NCBI GenBank assembly: GCA_003313425.1
Contig: NHZP01000022.1
Location: forward strand, 372,001 to 436,000
From: Pseudopyrenochaeta lycopersici
Taxonomy: Eukaryota > Ascomycota > Dothideomycetes > Pleosporales > Pseudopyrenochaetaceae
Length of the DNA stretch: 64,000 nucleotides
Direction: 5' to 3'
Below the pieces are notes generated by a model, which was not told the DNA's origin, made no database searches, and saw nothing but the letters and a program-made list of their open reading frames with translations. Numbering within the stretch: position 1 is the first letter of the stretch; each line of letters opens with the position of its first letter. Shown here one piece after another: positions 47,075 to 59,239 of this stretch. Both the position numbers and the translations under genes were made by a program.

Positions 47075-47099
47075 GGGGGGGAAGGGGGGGGGGGGGGGG
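47075..47099 (+). repeat. Homopolymer G tract (G7, AA, G16)
   Basis: Seven G, then AA, then sixteen G. It could fold as a G-quadruplex or i-motif, or cause polymerase slippage. It lies about 600 bp upstream of the RasGEF start. Confidence 0.9.
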
Positions 47100-47711
47100 T
47101 TGCGCACAGCGTTGTTCGGTTACCGATGCACATCATCGGCTGCAGACAGGCCTTGTATATAGACGTGCATGAGGTTACGAGCCATAGGCAAGGCAGACGG
47201 CCTGCATCAATGCTGGAGCAATTTATGAAGGATAGCCCTGGGTTCTGACACACTTTTAGCTGCTTTTATCCGTACCCAAGCTATCACGTGCACAGCAGCG
47301 TCGTCCCCACTGTTAGGGCGTCCGCTGCTCACGACGCCTGCCAGCGACCCGCCCTGGTGTAGCAGTCTCTTTCGCTCAACATCTCACGCTCTTCCTGACC
47401 ATAACTAGACCAGAGTGCCCGCTGCGAGACCTTATTCGCTGCGTCGCTCTGCTAGGCGCGAATGTGAGGGCTCCAATTCGCATGCTGGTGCCGCCTCTAG
47501 CCCAATTGCATCCCCACCTTCCACCCTGGCCATAATACGCGGGCCCTTCTGAACCTCAAGAATCGACCGCGTCGTAACATCGGACGGCCCACATATCGAC
47601 CGACTCCGCAAGTCGTCGAGCGCTGCAGCAGAGGCTGAGTCCCGCGCTAAGCAGCGAAGGACGTTTGCTACCTTCCGTCTCGTCTCTCACCAGACGGTCG
47701 CGCCTCCCACG

Positions 47712-50700
47712 ATGAACGGCTTCAACGGCACCGTCACGCCAGGCGGCATGTACGTGAAAGCGCTTTACGACTACGACGCCGACGATCGCACCAGTCTGAG
47801 CTTCCGGCAAGGCGACATAATACAGGTGATTACACAGCTGGAGAGCGGCTGGTGGGACGGCGTGATCAACGGCGTCCGTGGCTGGTTTCCAAGCAACTAC
47901 TGCGCCGTGGTGCAGCGCCCGAGCGAAGATGTCGAAGACGACAGGAACGGAGGCGATATCGAAGACGACCACGATGCGCAGTCGCTGGGCGGCACAGACT
48001 ACACAAACTCGGACACGGAGTCGTTGAGTGGCAACGACACGATCCTGCCCATCGAGCGCAACGAGAGCACTAAAGAGGAGGAAGCCGCCTTCTGGATACC
48101 CCAGGCCACCCCAGATGGACGGCTATTCTACTTCAACACCCTGACAGGCGTCAGCACCATGGAGCTTCCCTTGGAGTCGCCCTCACCAAACGAGAGCGGC
48201 CCCCGCGATCGTGTGAATGTCTTTATCCCCGAATCCTCTCGACCGCCCCCTGAAATGCTCTCCTCTGGGTACAATGTGGAAGACACGGACGATGAAACGT
48301 CAGCGTCCGACCTTGAAGGCCCAGGAGCGAAGGGCTCATATAGCTCTAGGGTAAGTCCTGGTACTGTTGTGCGAGTGAGCGAGCGAGTACTGACTGCGGT
48401 ATCACAGCATGGAAAACGCTTGTCTGACGGTCTATCGTCGGCAACGTCCATGGAGTCCATGAACGGGGGCTTCGCTAACAGGTCCTACGACCCAAGTGGG
48501 ATGAGCTTCTCAGCTGCTGCAATTCCACCGACTGGTACCACGGCCACGTCGTTTGCCAACAGTCCTGCTATGGGCGCACCGAACGGCAACTCTGCTCAGT
48601 CGCGAAAGTTCTATGACGACGTGAACCCTGTGCCTCTGACGTGGAATAGGATGGTGGAGGATATGCGCCGCGCTGTTGAGCGCTACCGAGAAGCCATCAA
48701 CAACAGTGACCGCTCCGAGTTTGTCAAGAGAGCAGAGGACATTTCAGACCACCTACGTTTACTCCTGGCGGCTGGCTCAGGAACGACTGACAACCACTCC
48801 GGCAATCCTTCCATCATATCTACCAACAAGGCACTTTACCCACACTTCCGCGAAACAATGTCGCGCTTCTCCAAACTAGTGCTGTCATCACACATCGCCG
48901 CATCCGACTTCCCTCCCCCAGACTCGTACTCGAAGTGCTTGAAAGAAGCGGACGGCGTACTGAACGGAGTCTTTGGCTTCGTCGAAGTAGCGCGACAACA
49001 GCGAGGGGAAGACATTCCTCGCCTTATACCCGGCTTTGTAGTCGGCAGCAATAGCGGTGGGAACTGGCACAATAACGGTGCAGATGCTCGAGACTCTGAT
49101 CCTTCAATGTCCTTTATTGACCAAGAAGATTATGAGCCCTCAATCGAACCCACCGTCAAGCTAGATTCCCGCGTGTTGGAGAGATTAGAAGATATCAAGA
49201 GGCTCATTGTGTCCAGTCTTCGCCGGTTAGACGAGCAACTCGTAGTTCGCGATACAGTCATTACACATCAGAAACACCAAGTAATCGGTGAGCATGTGTG
49301 CAACGCGGCAGGAAAAGTCCTGGAAGTATGCCGTCCATGGATATCAACTATCGAGTCCATCAACCTCACCTCGCTGACAACAACACCGCAAGCACAGCAA
49401 CTGAGCGAGTTCAGCGTTCAAAAGCAGAAAGTGTATGATGTAGTTTCAGAACTTGTGATTGCATGTCAAGGGGTAGCGGCGCCATTAGGAGATGAGTGGG
49501 CAGAACTACGTGGAGATTCTCTTGAGGATCGTGTCAATGCTGTACGAGCTGTCTCGCGCGACCTAGAAGCGACTGTGGCCCAACAATACGGGATATTGCA
49601 TAACTTGTCAGATGCTGTTCCGCTAGCAGACATTGTCCCTCGGACTGACTCTCGAAGAAACACCGACGGCGAACTAGCCACCTCCCACGCTCGGGCACCG
49701 TCTGGCCCTCAAAGGCCACTGCTTCAAGATGTTCCCCAGTCAAAGACGTACAGCGAGGGTACTCCTCTGGGAACGGCCGAGGAAAATAAGGTCGAACCCA
49801 TCCGATCGGCAACCAACAACAAGAAGATCAAGGACTTCTTCGGCGAGGTTCCCGTGATTCCACAGGTAACGGTGGAAGAGATTCCTGAATTCCTAAAACT
49901 CGATCATGAAGGCGAGATTTCGTACGACCACAAAGTTGCTCCACCACAATTGCGTGGAGGTACTTTAGCAGGTCTAGTGGAACAGCTGACCCGTCACGAT
50001 CGTCTGGATCCAGCCTTCAACAACACTTTTCTGCTCACCTATCGGTCTTTTACTACTGCGTCTGAGCTCTTCGAGATGCTCGTAAAGCGGTGGAGTATAC
50101 AGCCTCCACACGGACTGGCAAAAGAAGATTACCAGCATTGGGTGGATAAGAAGCAAAAGCCAATTAGGTTTCGTGTTGTGAACATTTTGAAGAGTTGGTT
50201 CGATAATTACTGGATGGAAGGCAATGACGAAGAGGCTCGAATCCTGATTCAGCGAGTGTACAACTTTGCAAAGGACCATGTAGCAACTACCAGTACCCCT
50301 GGAGCCGCTCCGCTGATGACCTCGGTCGAGCAAAGATCGCGTGGTCCGGATATGCCCACCAAACGCCTAGTCCTTACATTGAGCGCTCAGACGCCGCAGC
50401 CAATTCTCCCGAAGCACATGAAGAAGTTGAAATTCTTGGACATTGACGCAACTGAATTCGCTCGTCAACTGACTATCATCGAGTCACGATTGTATGGCAA
50501 GATTCGTCCGACAGAATGTCTCAACAAAACGTGGCAGAAGAAGCTTGCACCTGGGGAGCCTGATCCCGCCGCAAACGTCAAAGCTCTCATTCTCCACTCT
50601 AATCAATTGACCAACTGGGTGGCACAGATGATCCTTACGCAGCAGGATGTTAAACGGAGAGTGATCGTCATCAAGCACTTTGTCAATGTAGCCGATGTAG

Positions 50701-51373
50701 GTTGATCTGTGCAAAGTTATTCCATGTCAACGGCTAATTGGATCTAGAAATGCCGCTTATTGAACAACTTTTCGACACTAACCTCCATCATCTCGGCGCT
50801 CGGGACCGCGCCAATTCACCGCCTGAACAGGACATGGAGCGCGGTCAATCAGCGATCGATGGGGGTGTTGGAGAGCATGCGCAAGCTCATGGGTAGTACC
50901 AAGAACTTTGCGGAATACCGAGACACGCTACACCGAGCGAACCCGCCGTGTATACCGTTCTTTGGTAAGTGTGCATGAAGGGCTATTTCATTTCCGACTA
51001 ACAACATCAGGTGTCTACCTCACGGACCTGACCTTCATCGAAGACGGCATCCCGTCGCTGATCAAGCGCACCAACCTCATCAACTTCGCCAAACGCGCAA
51101 AAACGGCTGAAGTGATCCGCGACATCCAGCAGTACCAAAATGTGCCGTACCCCTTACAGCCGGTGCCCGAGCTACAAGACTACATCCTCACGAACATGCA
51201 GTCGGCAGGCGATGTGCACGAAATGTACGAGATGAGTCTGAGCGTCGAACCGAGGGAACGAGAGGATGAGAAGATTGCAAGGTACACCCCGCATTACTTC
51301 CGCTGATTAAATCTAGGTGGGAGCGGAGCACTAACGGCGTCTTAGGCTTCTCTCCGAGTCTGGATTCTTGTGA
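47712..51373 (+). CDS. cdc25: Ras guanine-nucleotide exchange factor, Cdc25 type
   Basis: Activates Ras by GDP/GTP exchange, upstream of adenylate cyclase/PKA or MAPK signalling (family knowledge). Exons 47712-48350, 48408-50696, 50748-50964, 51011-51281 and 51346-51373, 1147 aa. SH3 domain at about residues 13-75 (VKALYDYDADD, GWWDGVINGVRGWFPSNYC). A WW-like segment near 118-150 (FWIPQATPDGRLFYFNTLTG). A long helical middle region. RasGEF-N near 720-850 (VAPPQLRGGTLAGLVEQLT, LLTYRSFTT). The catalytic RasGEF domain runs from about 890 (LDIDATEFARQLTIIESRLY) to FGVYLTDLTFIEDGIP. The last exon supplies the conserved end LLSESGFL; without it the frame would end in YTPHYFR. The first intron is 57 bp without a stop, so it could be read through in frame. 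Confidence 0.94.
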
Positions 51374-53082
51374 TGATACCCCCATGATGCACGCATTGTT
51401 TTAGCAATTGAAATGGATTCGGGACACCCCTGGCGTTGGTGATCTGTACGTTTGGGATACGGTTATGAGATCAAGATTGCTGTTTATAGGGTCTGGCGTA
51501 GATCACTTGGGTTACTGGCATTTTGTGCATGGGTGGCTCACGGTGCAACGGCTCTGGGGATGCGGAGGTAATAGTGCTACTGCTATTGTGCAGCTGTGTC
51601 AAGGAACCCTTTTTACACGACTCCCGCGCGCCTCAGCCTCGTGTTTCGGTGGTGATGCCCCATCCATTAGGATTCGAGAATGCAACGTCGCGTTTGGCGT
51701 GCACGCAAGTACCCTTTTGGTCATGGAGCGGATTGTTATAGGGAATCAGGAGTCCCATTTACGAGACGAGTAATATTACGCCCAAGATCGCCCAGCTTCC
51801 ATCGTTATGACTTGCCTTATTTATGCCATGGTGCCGAGGCGCGCTAAGGCCCGCATTGCCGGCCTAGCGATTGCTGAAGATATGATTGGCTGAAGGTGTC
51901 GGCAAAACTCACTCATGTTTGAGCTGAGGCCTGGCTGAATGGGGCGTGGAAGAAATGCAAGCGAGCAAAATGACTGGCTGGTGAATAAGGACCCCCCTGG
52001 GCTGATGATGCTCGCGAATTTCGTGCAGCTTGTGCAACCCTGCAACAGCAAGCCGTTGCGAGGCGCGGGATGGGCGTTTTTGGAGCGCGGGCATTGGCTG
52101 CGATGCGGAACGAGAGATGGTTGGTTTGTGACTTCGCGACGTGAGGCTGGTGGAAAGTTTGACAGAGGCGTGTCAGTCAACGGGACGGAGCAACAGCGCA
52201 ACCAAGATGTAGATGGAACCATGGCGGCGGACGAGCGCCGCACGCTCAAGACACGCATAATGAGCGCGTGTTTTGTAGTGCAGAATAGGGATGGGCAAAA
52301 GGCCCCGCTGACGAGAGGCAACGCACTCCGCCGCATCCTTCTCCCAAGCCAGATCCATACGGCAACCCTCTTAGGACGCTTTGTCGAAATTTGCGTGCCC
52401 TTGCGTCGAGCCAATCAAGGAGATTGAGGTCGTGCGACACTGCGGCCAGCCGGTTGTGCAGAATAGGAATGCGCAGAGAGTGGACGCGGTGCCGGCGAGG
52501 TTTTGCATGTGGCCTCGGGTTGACTCGCAAAAAAGTTTGGTACAGCAGATTGAAGGGCAGGAGGGCTTCCGGCGTGCCTCATTCGCGCGCTGGCAGTGTT
52601 GGCACCCGGAGATGAACAAATCCCATGGTCGTCATGCTTTGCCTCTCCTCCCCCCCCCCCCCTCCTTGCCGATGCCTGCTGACGATTGTTGACTTTTGGG
52701 GGGGTGTTGACAGGTGACTGGCACCAGAGCGCCGGCTCACACCAAACCCCCTTAGCACCGCCTAGCTCCTCCACCCCCGGCAGCCCACATAAAAGCTCGT
52801 ATGGTTTATTTCGGCGGCTTGACGGTCGATCCTTGGACAACGGCTGCGCCCAGGCCAAGCGTGAATGGTTGCAAGCCGTAATTGCTGGATTCGGGCAACG
52901 CGCCGGCCTTTTTGCTCGCCTCCCCAGAGAAAACTAGCAGCCATTGCCCTCGTCCTGACCTTTTACTTGTAACCGCTGGTGCCCACACGCTCCGCTTCCG
53001 TTTGGCACTCTCGTCGTCGCTTCCTTTCGTTCATTCTAACTCTAGTCACTCGCTGTATACCTAATTAAACAAAAAAAAAATC
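51374..53082. other. Intergenic, no supported gene
   Basis: About 1.7 kb. A 162-codon ATG frame on the plus strand (51939-52427) shows no family resemblance and overlaps equally open antisense frames, so I do not call it. A C13 run near 52653-52665 and a G7 run near 52698-52704 are complementary and could pair. The right end is the GH16 promoter, CT-rich and ending in an A-rich leader. Confidence 0.45.
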
Positions 53083-54333
53083 ATGTTGTTCTCCCAAGCT
53101 GCGGGCGCGCTGCCCTGGCTGCTACTGGCCCTGTCTCGCTCCTGTAAGTCTGGCGCCCGCCTCGCCCGCCCGCATGTCTTGTTCCTCGCGACATGTTTGC
53201 TGATCGCTTTGCCCGTCTCTAGCCAATGCTGCCTGCGAGTGTGGATATTCACTGAACAAGACAAGCGACGCATCGTACGCCGTCTTCACTGAGCTACAAG
53301 AGAATGACTTCCTGCACACGTCAACAAAAAACCTGAGCGACTACGGATGGAAGCCCCAGGTCTACAATGTCACCTCCAAGAACGCACGTGGCCCCTTTGG
53401 AAAGAACATGGAGCTTCGCAATGTCGTCACCAACCCCCTTAAGGACTCGAATTCATGGGCAGGAGAGGCCGAGCATGGCGGTGATGCGGGATTGGAGTTG
53501 TGGGTACGAGGGGACCACCAGGACGGTCTCGTGGACGGAGCAGAGATTACTTCGCGAAGAGACGACGCACTCCTCGGCACCTTCCGTGTGGGCATGAAAT
53601 TGTCCAACTCATCCGGAACATGCGGTGCTTTCTTCTATGTATGGACGGCCATAAATCTTACTACCATGGACATGGCTAACAAGCACAGTACCACAACAAC
53701 TCACAAGAGATCGACATGGAGTTCCTTTCTCACCAATTCAACGAGTCCCAAGGATTCGTAAACCTCGTATTACAGACACCCGAATCCGTAGTCCACGGCT
53801 TCGACGCCTCAGGAACCGCTGCTTTCAAGGTCCAACGCCTGCCCTTCCGCCCAGATGAGAAGTTCCACGAGTACCGTTTCGACTGGACCAAGGAACGCGT
53901 CGCCTTCTACGTAGACGGCACCTTCCTGTACGAGATGACCGAGGACGTCCCTACCGAGGGCGGCGGCATGTTCTTCAACCACTGGAGCAACGGCGATCCA
54001 AGCTGGTCCGCCGGCCCACCCACTCAAGACACTGTCATGACAATATCCTACATGAAGGCCTACTTTAACTCTACCGACACCGAACGCTCACAAAACGACT
54101 ACAAGAAGCGCTGCCCCGTCTACGACCCATCGAAAGTCTGCGCCATCCCCGCGCAGATGTCGCCGCCGGATCCATCAGGAGGCAAGGACGCAGCGAAGAC
54201 GTACTTTTTCACTCAAGAGAAGGACATGACACCAGGACAAATATTGTATGCAAATGCAGCAAACGTCTTTGGTGCGCCTACACTGTCAATAGTCGTCCCA
54301 GCACTTGTAGCTCTATGGGCTCTGACATCGTAA
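53083..54333 (+). CDS. GH16-family beta-glucanase/transglycosylase, GPI-anchored
   Basis: Cell-surface enzyme acting on beta-glucans. Exons 53083-53143, 53223-53638 and 53689-54333; introns are 79 and 50 bp. Phases agree, giving 373 aa. Signal peptide MLFSQAAGALPWLLLALSRS; the mature part begins near SNAACECGYSL. The catalytic signature is QEIDMEF, the E-x-D-x-E motif of GH16 with nucleophile and acid/base, followed by FHEYRFDWTKERVAFYVDG and the substrate-cleft stretch FFNHWSNGDPSWSAGPP. Several NxS/T glycosylation sites are present. The C-terminus NVFGAPTLSIVVPALVALWALTS is hydrophobic without charged residues after it, a GPI-anchor signal. Hydrolysis versus transglycosylation cannot be decided from sequence alone. 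A homologous start context AAAAATCATG precedes the gene. Confidence 0.93.
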
Positions 54334-57170
54334 TCACACTAATATCCCATATTCTCGCGTACTTTGCAAACCACTACCACTCTCTTTGAAACCACTATAC
54401 CACAACGGCGCTTCATTTGCCGAACAATCGATCATTCACCTGCCACCCCCCACACTTTACCCGAGGCGACTATGACGAGCGCATGAACTTGGCGAGAACG
54501 GCGTTTCTGGATTTTCTGCATTCACTCCTTGCAACCACCACCACCGACTCAGTACTTCCTCACAAACAGCTTTCTGGGACCCACCCGATGGCTCCCCTCC
54601 GCACCCGCTGGATCCTCTTTCTGGATGCTACTTACGTACCTACTTATGGCCCTACACTGCCGCTATAGTGTCTACTTACTCTTCTTGTATTTACCTTGTC
54701 GCTACCGGGGATTGGCCAGCCGACCCTTTTTTTTGTTGCGCTTCGCTTCATTACCCAGCAACTACCTTCTACCGCATTACTGATACCGTTTTTTGGTTCT
54801 TATCGCATCGGGTGGCTTGATTGCATGTTTTGAGTCGAGGAGGAGGAAAGTGAGCGTGTGTTTCACTCACTGGGTCTGTTTTGACTGATGTCCTTTTTGG
54901 CATCACTCTGCTGTAACGGCCGCTATTCTTGTTTATTGAGATGGAGAGATACCATGTTAGACCAACTATCGGTCAATATTCTACCCTTTTGAACAAAAAA
55001 TACAGAAAATTATATATATCCAAAATGCACTTTTGATAGCCTCGTCTTGTGTCTCCCAATACACTATACTTGCCTGTTCTCTCGCTGTCCAAAAGCAACA
55101 CAAAACACGCCTTTTCATCCTCCACAAAACCCTACGTACCCAGCACTACTTGATCCACACCCGCTGTCAAGATCTCGGTACCTCTGCAAAGTCCCCGAAC
55201 CTCCCCGCACTTCGGTCCCCAACGGCTGGCCCACCAGAAGCAGTCCGTCAAACTCTCTTTGTTGAGCCTGTTGACCTGTGCCGCGCGCGCGGCGTTGCAC
55301 TTATCTCCCACTAACATCACTAACATCACTAACCTCACTAACACCTGCGCTTTTCCCACCCAACCGCCAACGGTAATGACGTCGGGCCCGCGCCGGCGCT
55401 TCCTTCTCAAAAGGTGTGTTGCCCCCGCCGTTGCAATCGCCTCTCTCGGCGCGAGGCATAGTCGCGCCGTTTTTTTTTACCTACTCTACGTCCCCTGCCC
55501 TGCCCTGCCTTGCCCTGCCGCCATGAGTAGGGGACTGTGTACGGTAGCGCGAAAGAAAGCGCATCCGGGCGTCGCCGTGATAGTGGGGAAAGGGCAAGTT
55601 TTTTTCCAAGGGGGCGCTTGGATTAGTAGTGGAAAGTGTGGATGTGTGGTTAGGCAAGAAAGAGTTATTGTTTAATGCTTTTCTGTTACTATTTCTGGGA
55701 ACACGAACTGTGCTTGTGCTTTACGATGTTACTTTCGTTTGTTCGTTCGTTCCTTCGTTCCTTCGTCCGTCTGTGTGTCCGCTACTGACTATGGGCGCTT
55801 TCTTGCGCCTCGCTCGCGTGCAAAGCGCTCGCGCAACATATGCACGCCGGAATGTTGCGGGGAGGGAAGGATCAAAAAAATTGGCTTGTGCGAATGAGGC
55901 GCAGATTGTTCTTGGGAATGAGGATAGTCGCGTGCAACCGATAGGTTGGATAAGTTTTTGTTCACAGCCTACATGACTCTTTGCTGCTCATCATTTCCTA
56001 TGCCGTTTTGCCCTGCGGCGCTACTTTGCCCTTGCGGCACGTATCAAATCACCGCATCGCGATCTTTGATGATTGGTGGTCAATATATCCGCACTTCTAA
56101 CAATGTGCATCTAATATGTGTGTGTTTCGGCACCTCCTCACGTCTTTTTTGGTTCGGATCCCCCTCTCTGCAGTGTTACCCCTGAGTTCCAGGTTTTCCG
56201 TTGGTGCAACTCAAGCTTTTTACTAATGTCGCCCTTTGCTCGTTTCGGTAGCACAGGCGAGGTGGCGAAATGCTTAATTTCTGGACGGTGGATTATCGGC
56301 GGAAGGGGTCATGCGGCTGGGTCCATTCTTCCGCTTACCACTAGCACTAGTGCTGAGTTACGGCCTTTGATATATTGAGTAAAGAGATGGTGATGTTCAT
56401 TGCCATTGTGCAAGTGAGGTGAAAAGGCGGTGTCTCAATATTGCTTTATTATATCAACATCCTTATTGCATATGTTATGCTGACCGGGACGATATTAATT
56501 TCGCCGCAAAATAATTACTTCCTTGCAAATTGGTCATACATTGTCTTCGCACGACCTTATAGCACCTGGCTTCCAATCCAATGAAAGCGTATAGGATTAC
56601 TGAACCTCGTCTTGTACAAGGCCAATACGGTGGGGTTTTCAAAATTAAAAGCCGCGCCTGTTCCGAGGAATATCCCTATGCAGGGCATCGATATAATACT
56701 GTTGTAGTACACAATATTGAGCACGATACGTCACAAAAAGCATCAACGGCAAGAATAACTGTGAAAGTCGGATGATGAAGATGGAGCCTGCTTTAGATGT
56801 CATTGTTCTTTCCTCACCTTTAGAGGTGTAGTGTTTGCGTTTGCGTTCCTTCCTGTCGACTTGAACTCGGCAATCTTCCGTTTTTCGGCTTCAACTCTGC
56901 CCTTCGTTTGGAGTCAGTCGCTCGTTACCCAATCACTCTTTATGCCAGTCGTCAAAATATCCAAATCCCGCTTCTGCGTGTGACGTACTTTCACTTCAAG
57001 TTCAGTGCTGGGTTTTGGCTATCACTCTCATCTAAATATAGCTGCTGCAACACTCAACCGGACGTCAACGCGCAGTGGACACCTAAAATCGCGTTCGAAG
57101 GCAATTACAGGTCGCTTGTGGCAATCAGATTAGAGATTCGAGTCTGCAAAACGTCGATTCGTCCAGTACC
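54334..57170. other. Long intergenic region, no supported gene
   Basis: About 2.8 kb. T-rich and CT-rich tracts, a 9-bp repeat at 55309-55344 and TTCG/TTCC repeats near 55735-55768. Small frames on the plus strand have no recognisable products. One frame of 64 codons (56581-56775) is not called. Confidence 0.45.
55309..55344 (+). repeat. 9-bp tandem repeat, four copies
   Basis: CACTAACAT, CACTAACAT, CACTAACCT and CACTAACAC in direct succession. Each unit contains CTAAC, the fungal intron branch-site consensus. Confidence 0.85.
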
Positions 57171-58038
57171 ATGCGCACGTACGCGTTGGCCATTGTCCTT
57201 CTCTCAATGCTGGCAGTTGGTAGGCTCTTCGAAGAGAATGCATATCTAATAGATCCTTCGAGTACTTCGACCACAGCAAGTGCGAATTCTGCCTCGCTGC
57301 CTATTTCCGGGTCTCCTGTATCAACATCTCTGCCTTTCTTGGACAGCCTCAAGTATGATGCCTGCTTCTCATTCAGATTGTCTGAGAGGAGGCTGAAGTT
57401 ACTATAGGCTGCGTCAAGCACCGGGAATTGTTCTACCACTAGATCCAGTCAACTCAGCGATACCTATTTCAAGCGACCCCACTTCGTCGAACCCAGTTGA
57501 CCCTACCATGAGTACTGTAGAACCTGCGTCTGTTGATCCTGCACCGGCGGACCCAGCTGCCCCTCTTCCAAATCCTCTTCAGCATCCAGGAAGCGCACCA
57601 TTAAACAACCCAATTCCTCAGGCAGCTCCCGTTCCTTTTATTCCCGCAGTGGTGACACCTCTAGTTGCCCAAAGTGCGCCCGCCACGCCTACAGTCTCGG
57701 ACCCAGTCAAACATGGATTGTCTCCTTCCACAACAACCTCAGCTCTCCCCATTCCGTCCAGTATGAACCAAGACGACTTTGTAAGGGTCCAGTGGGTGGA
57801 GACATGGATTGGTGGGACGTCGCAAACCTGGGTCCCGAAAACTATAACATTTCAATTCAGACCGTGGCCAACCCAGGCTCCGGCGCCAGGAAAGGGAGAG
57901 ATCGGAATGGGCACGCTGACGGCTGAGGTTGGCAAGACAAAGACGATCCTGGTAGGAGCAGCGCCTACACAAGCAGTGAGTTGGATGAGGGGTGTCGTTG
58001 CTGCTGTCGGTGTTGGCGTTGCAGGTTTGGTTGCATAA
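57171..58038 (+). CDS. Small secreted Pro/Ser-rich protein, probably GPI-anchored
   Basis: Two exons, 57171-57352 and 57408-58038, joined across a 55-bp intron in agreeing phase; 270 aa. The N-terminus MRTYALAIVLLSMLAVG is a signal peptide. Residues about 30-170 are rich in Pro, Ser, Thr and Ala, likely O-glycosylated. A conserved-looking block follows, VQWVETWIGGTSQTWVPKTI near residue 185, then APGKGEIGMGTLTAEVG. The end, SWMRGVVAAVGVGVAGLVA, is a hydrophobic GPI-signal-like tail. I recall similar WVETWIGG...TWVPKT blocks in uncharacterised ascomycete surface proteins; no function is known to me. The intron is supported by family-like continuity and by the stop codon it removes, but not by any transcript data. 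Confidence 0.72.
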
Positions 58039-59239
58039 GAGCAGCATGATGATGTCCTCCGCGGTGGTTAATGAACAATAACGGATAATGGACAACGAAT
58101 AACGACTTCAAATGATAGTATGATGTAGCATTGGCATGCAGGGTAATGAAAGAAACAGAGGGTTATACTCGATCAGAGAAGATCAGCATTTGCTGCGCGA
58201 TACTTGCGAGACATGTTCTTCAGTATTATAGTGACATCAGAAAGCAAGCTAGAATATGACCAGTTCACTATCAGAGACATTGCCCGAGTGAATTACGGAA
58301 CCCGAACAAAAAGCGAGAATGCTACTGTAGTTTCACACACTGCAACATGCCAAAACGATCGACGGAGATCACGGCACATGATCACACCACTTTACCGCAG
58401 CTGAGAAAATTCTCCGAGTGAGGCTCATTCAGACGATGGACGTTATAGGGAATTAATTGTGGATAGATAGCTCAACAATCGATGTTTGAGCTGACATGAG
58501 CTCTGTGCGATAGGAAGAGAGAATGCCTGAGTTGTAAAGGTTGATGGTAGTCAACTTGAAAACCCCGCATGCCGATCGAAGCGCTGGACTTGAGTATCAG
58601 CGGCACAGAGCAAGAGTCACTCTGGTATTGGGCAAGAGAAATTTCTCCATACCCAGAAACATTTCGATATGCAAAATGTGGCTCATCATTACAGGACTAC
58701 AGATTGTAGGTGGTGGAGTGACGCGCCCAGGATTGTGGCGCGATATCACGCATGCTGTTGTTATCAGAAGATCCCGTATCGGACCGACTTTATCGCTGAC
58801 GAAACAACGTGATAATGCATGGATAGCAACAATCCAGCAAGTTCCTGTGAACAACGTGATTCAGGCTTATGCTTTTTGCCATTTGATATAAAGACTCGGC
58901 CGTTGAGCGGGCTATCTATATCATTAGCAAGAACAAAGCAACAATACCTACATCGATTACGTCTACCCGATTTCGAGTGCATTTCCCGATTGGGTTTGGA
59001 CTTCAGCCATCCAACTACATCATTTGATCGAGCGGTGTACAACATACATCGCGACACAGCTTCAGCACCACAGTACTACTGTTAAATCGAACGCTGCGAA
59101 TACATTCGACGGACCTAAAAGGAATCACAAACCATTATCGGCCACGACTCATAGAGATCGAGAAAATCGCCCAAAGCCAGTACGGCTAAGTCACTTTCGC
59201 AAACTGTTTTAAGAGCAAGGAAAGAAACAAATCACAAGC
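58039..59239. other. Intergenic, no supported gene
   Basis: About 1.2 kb. Overlapping short frames on both strands without recognisable products. Confidence 0.5.

Larger units (their letters stand above)
44069..47711. other. Long intergenic region between C2H2 factor and RasGEF
   Basis: About 3.6 kb between divergent genes with no gene I can support. It includes GC-rich DNA near the factor's start, a 13-bp minisatellite at 44617-44658, a CA-rich stretch near 46255-46275 and a G7/G16 tract at 47075-47099. Several small frames overlap one another without recognisable products. A long, structured 5' leader for the RasGEF is possible. Confidence 0.45.

Noticed and set aside
51939..52427. 162-codon ATG frame on the plus strand between RasGEF and GH16
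   Set aside because: No recognisable domain, and antisense frames of similar length cover the same bases. Nothing marks it as coding.
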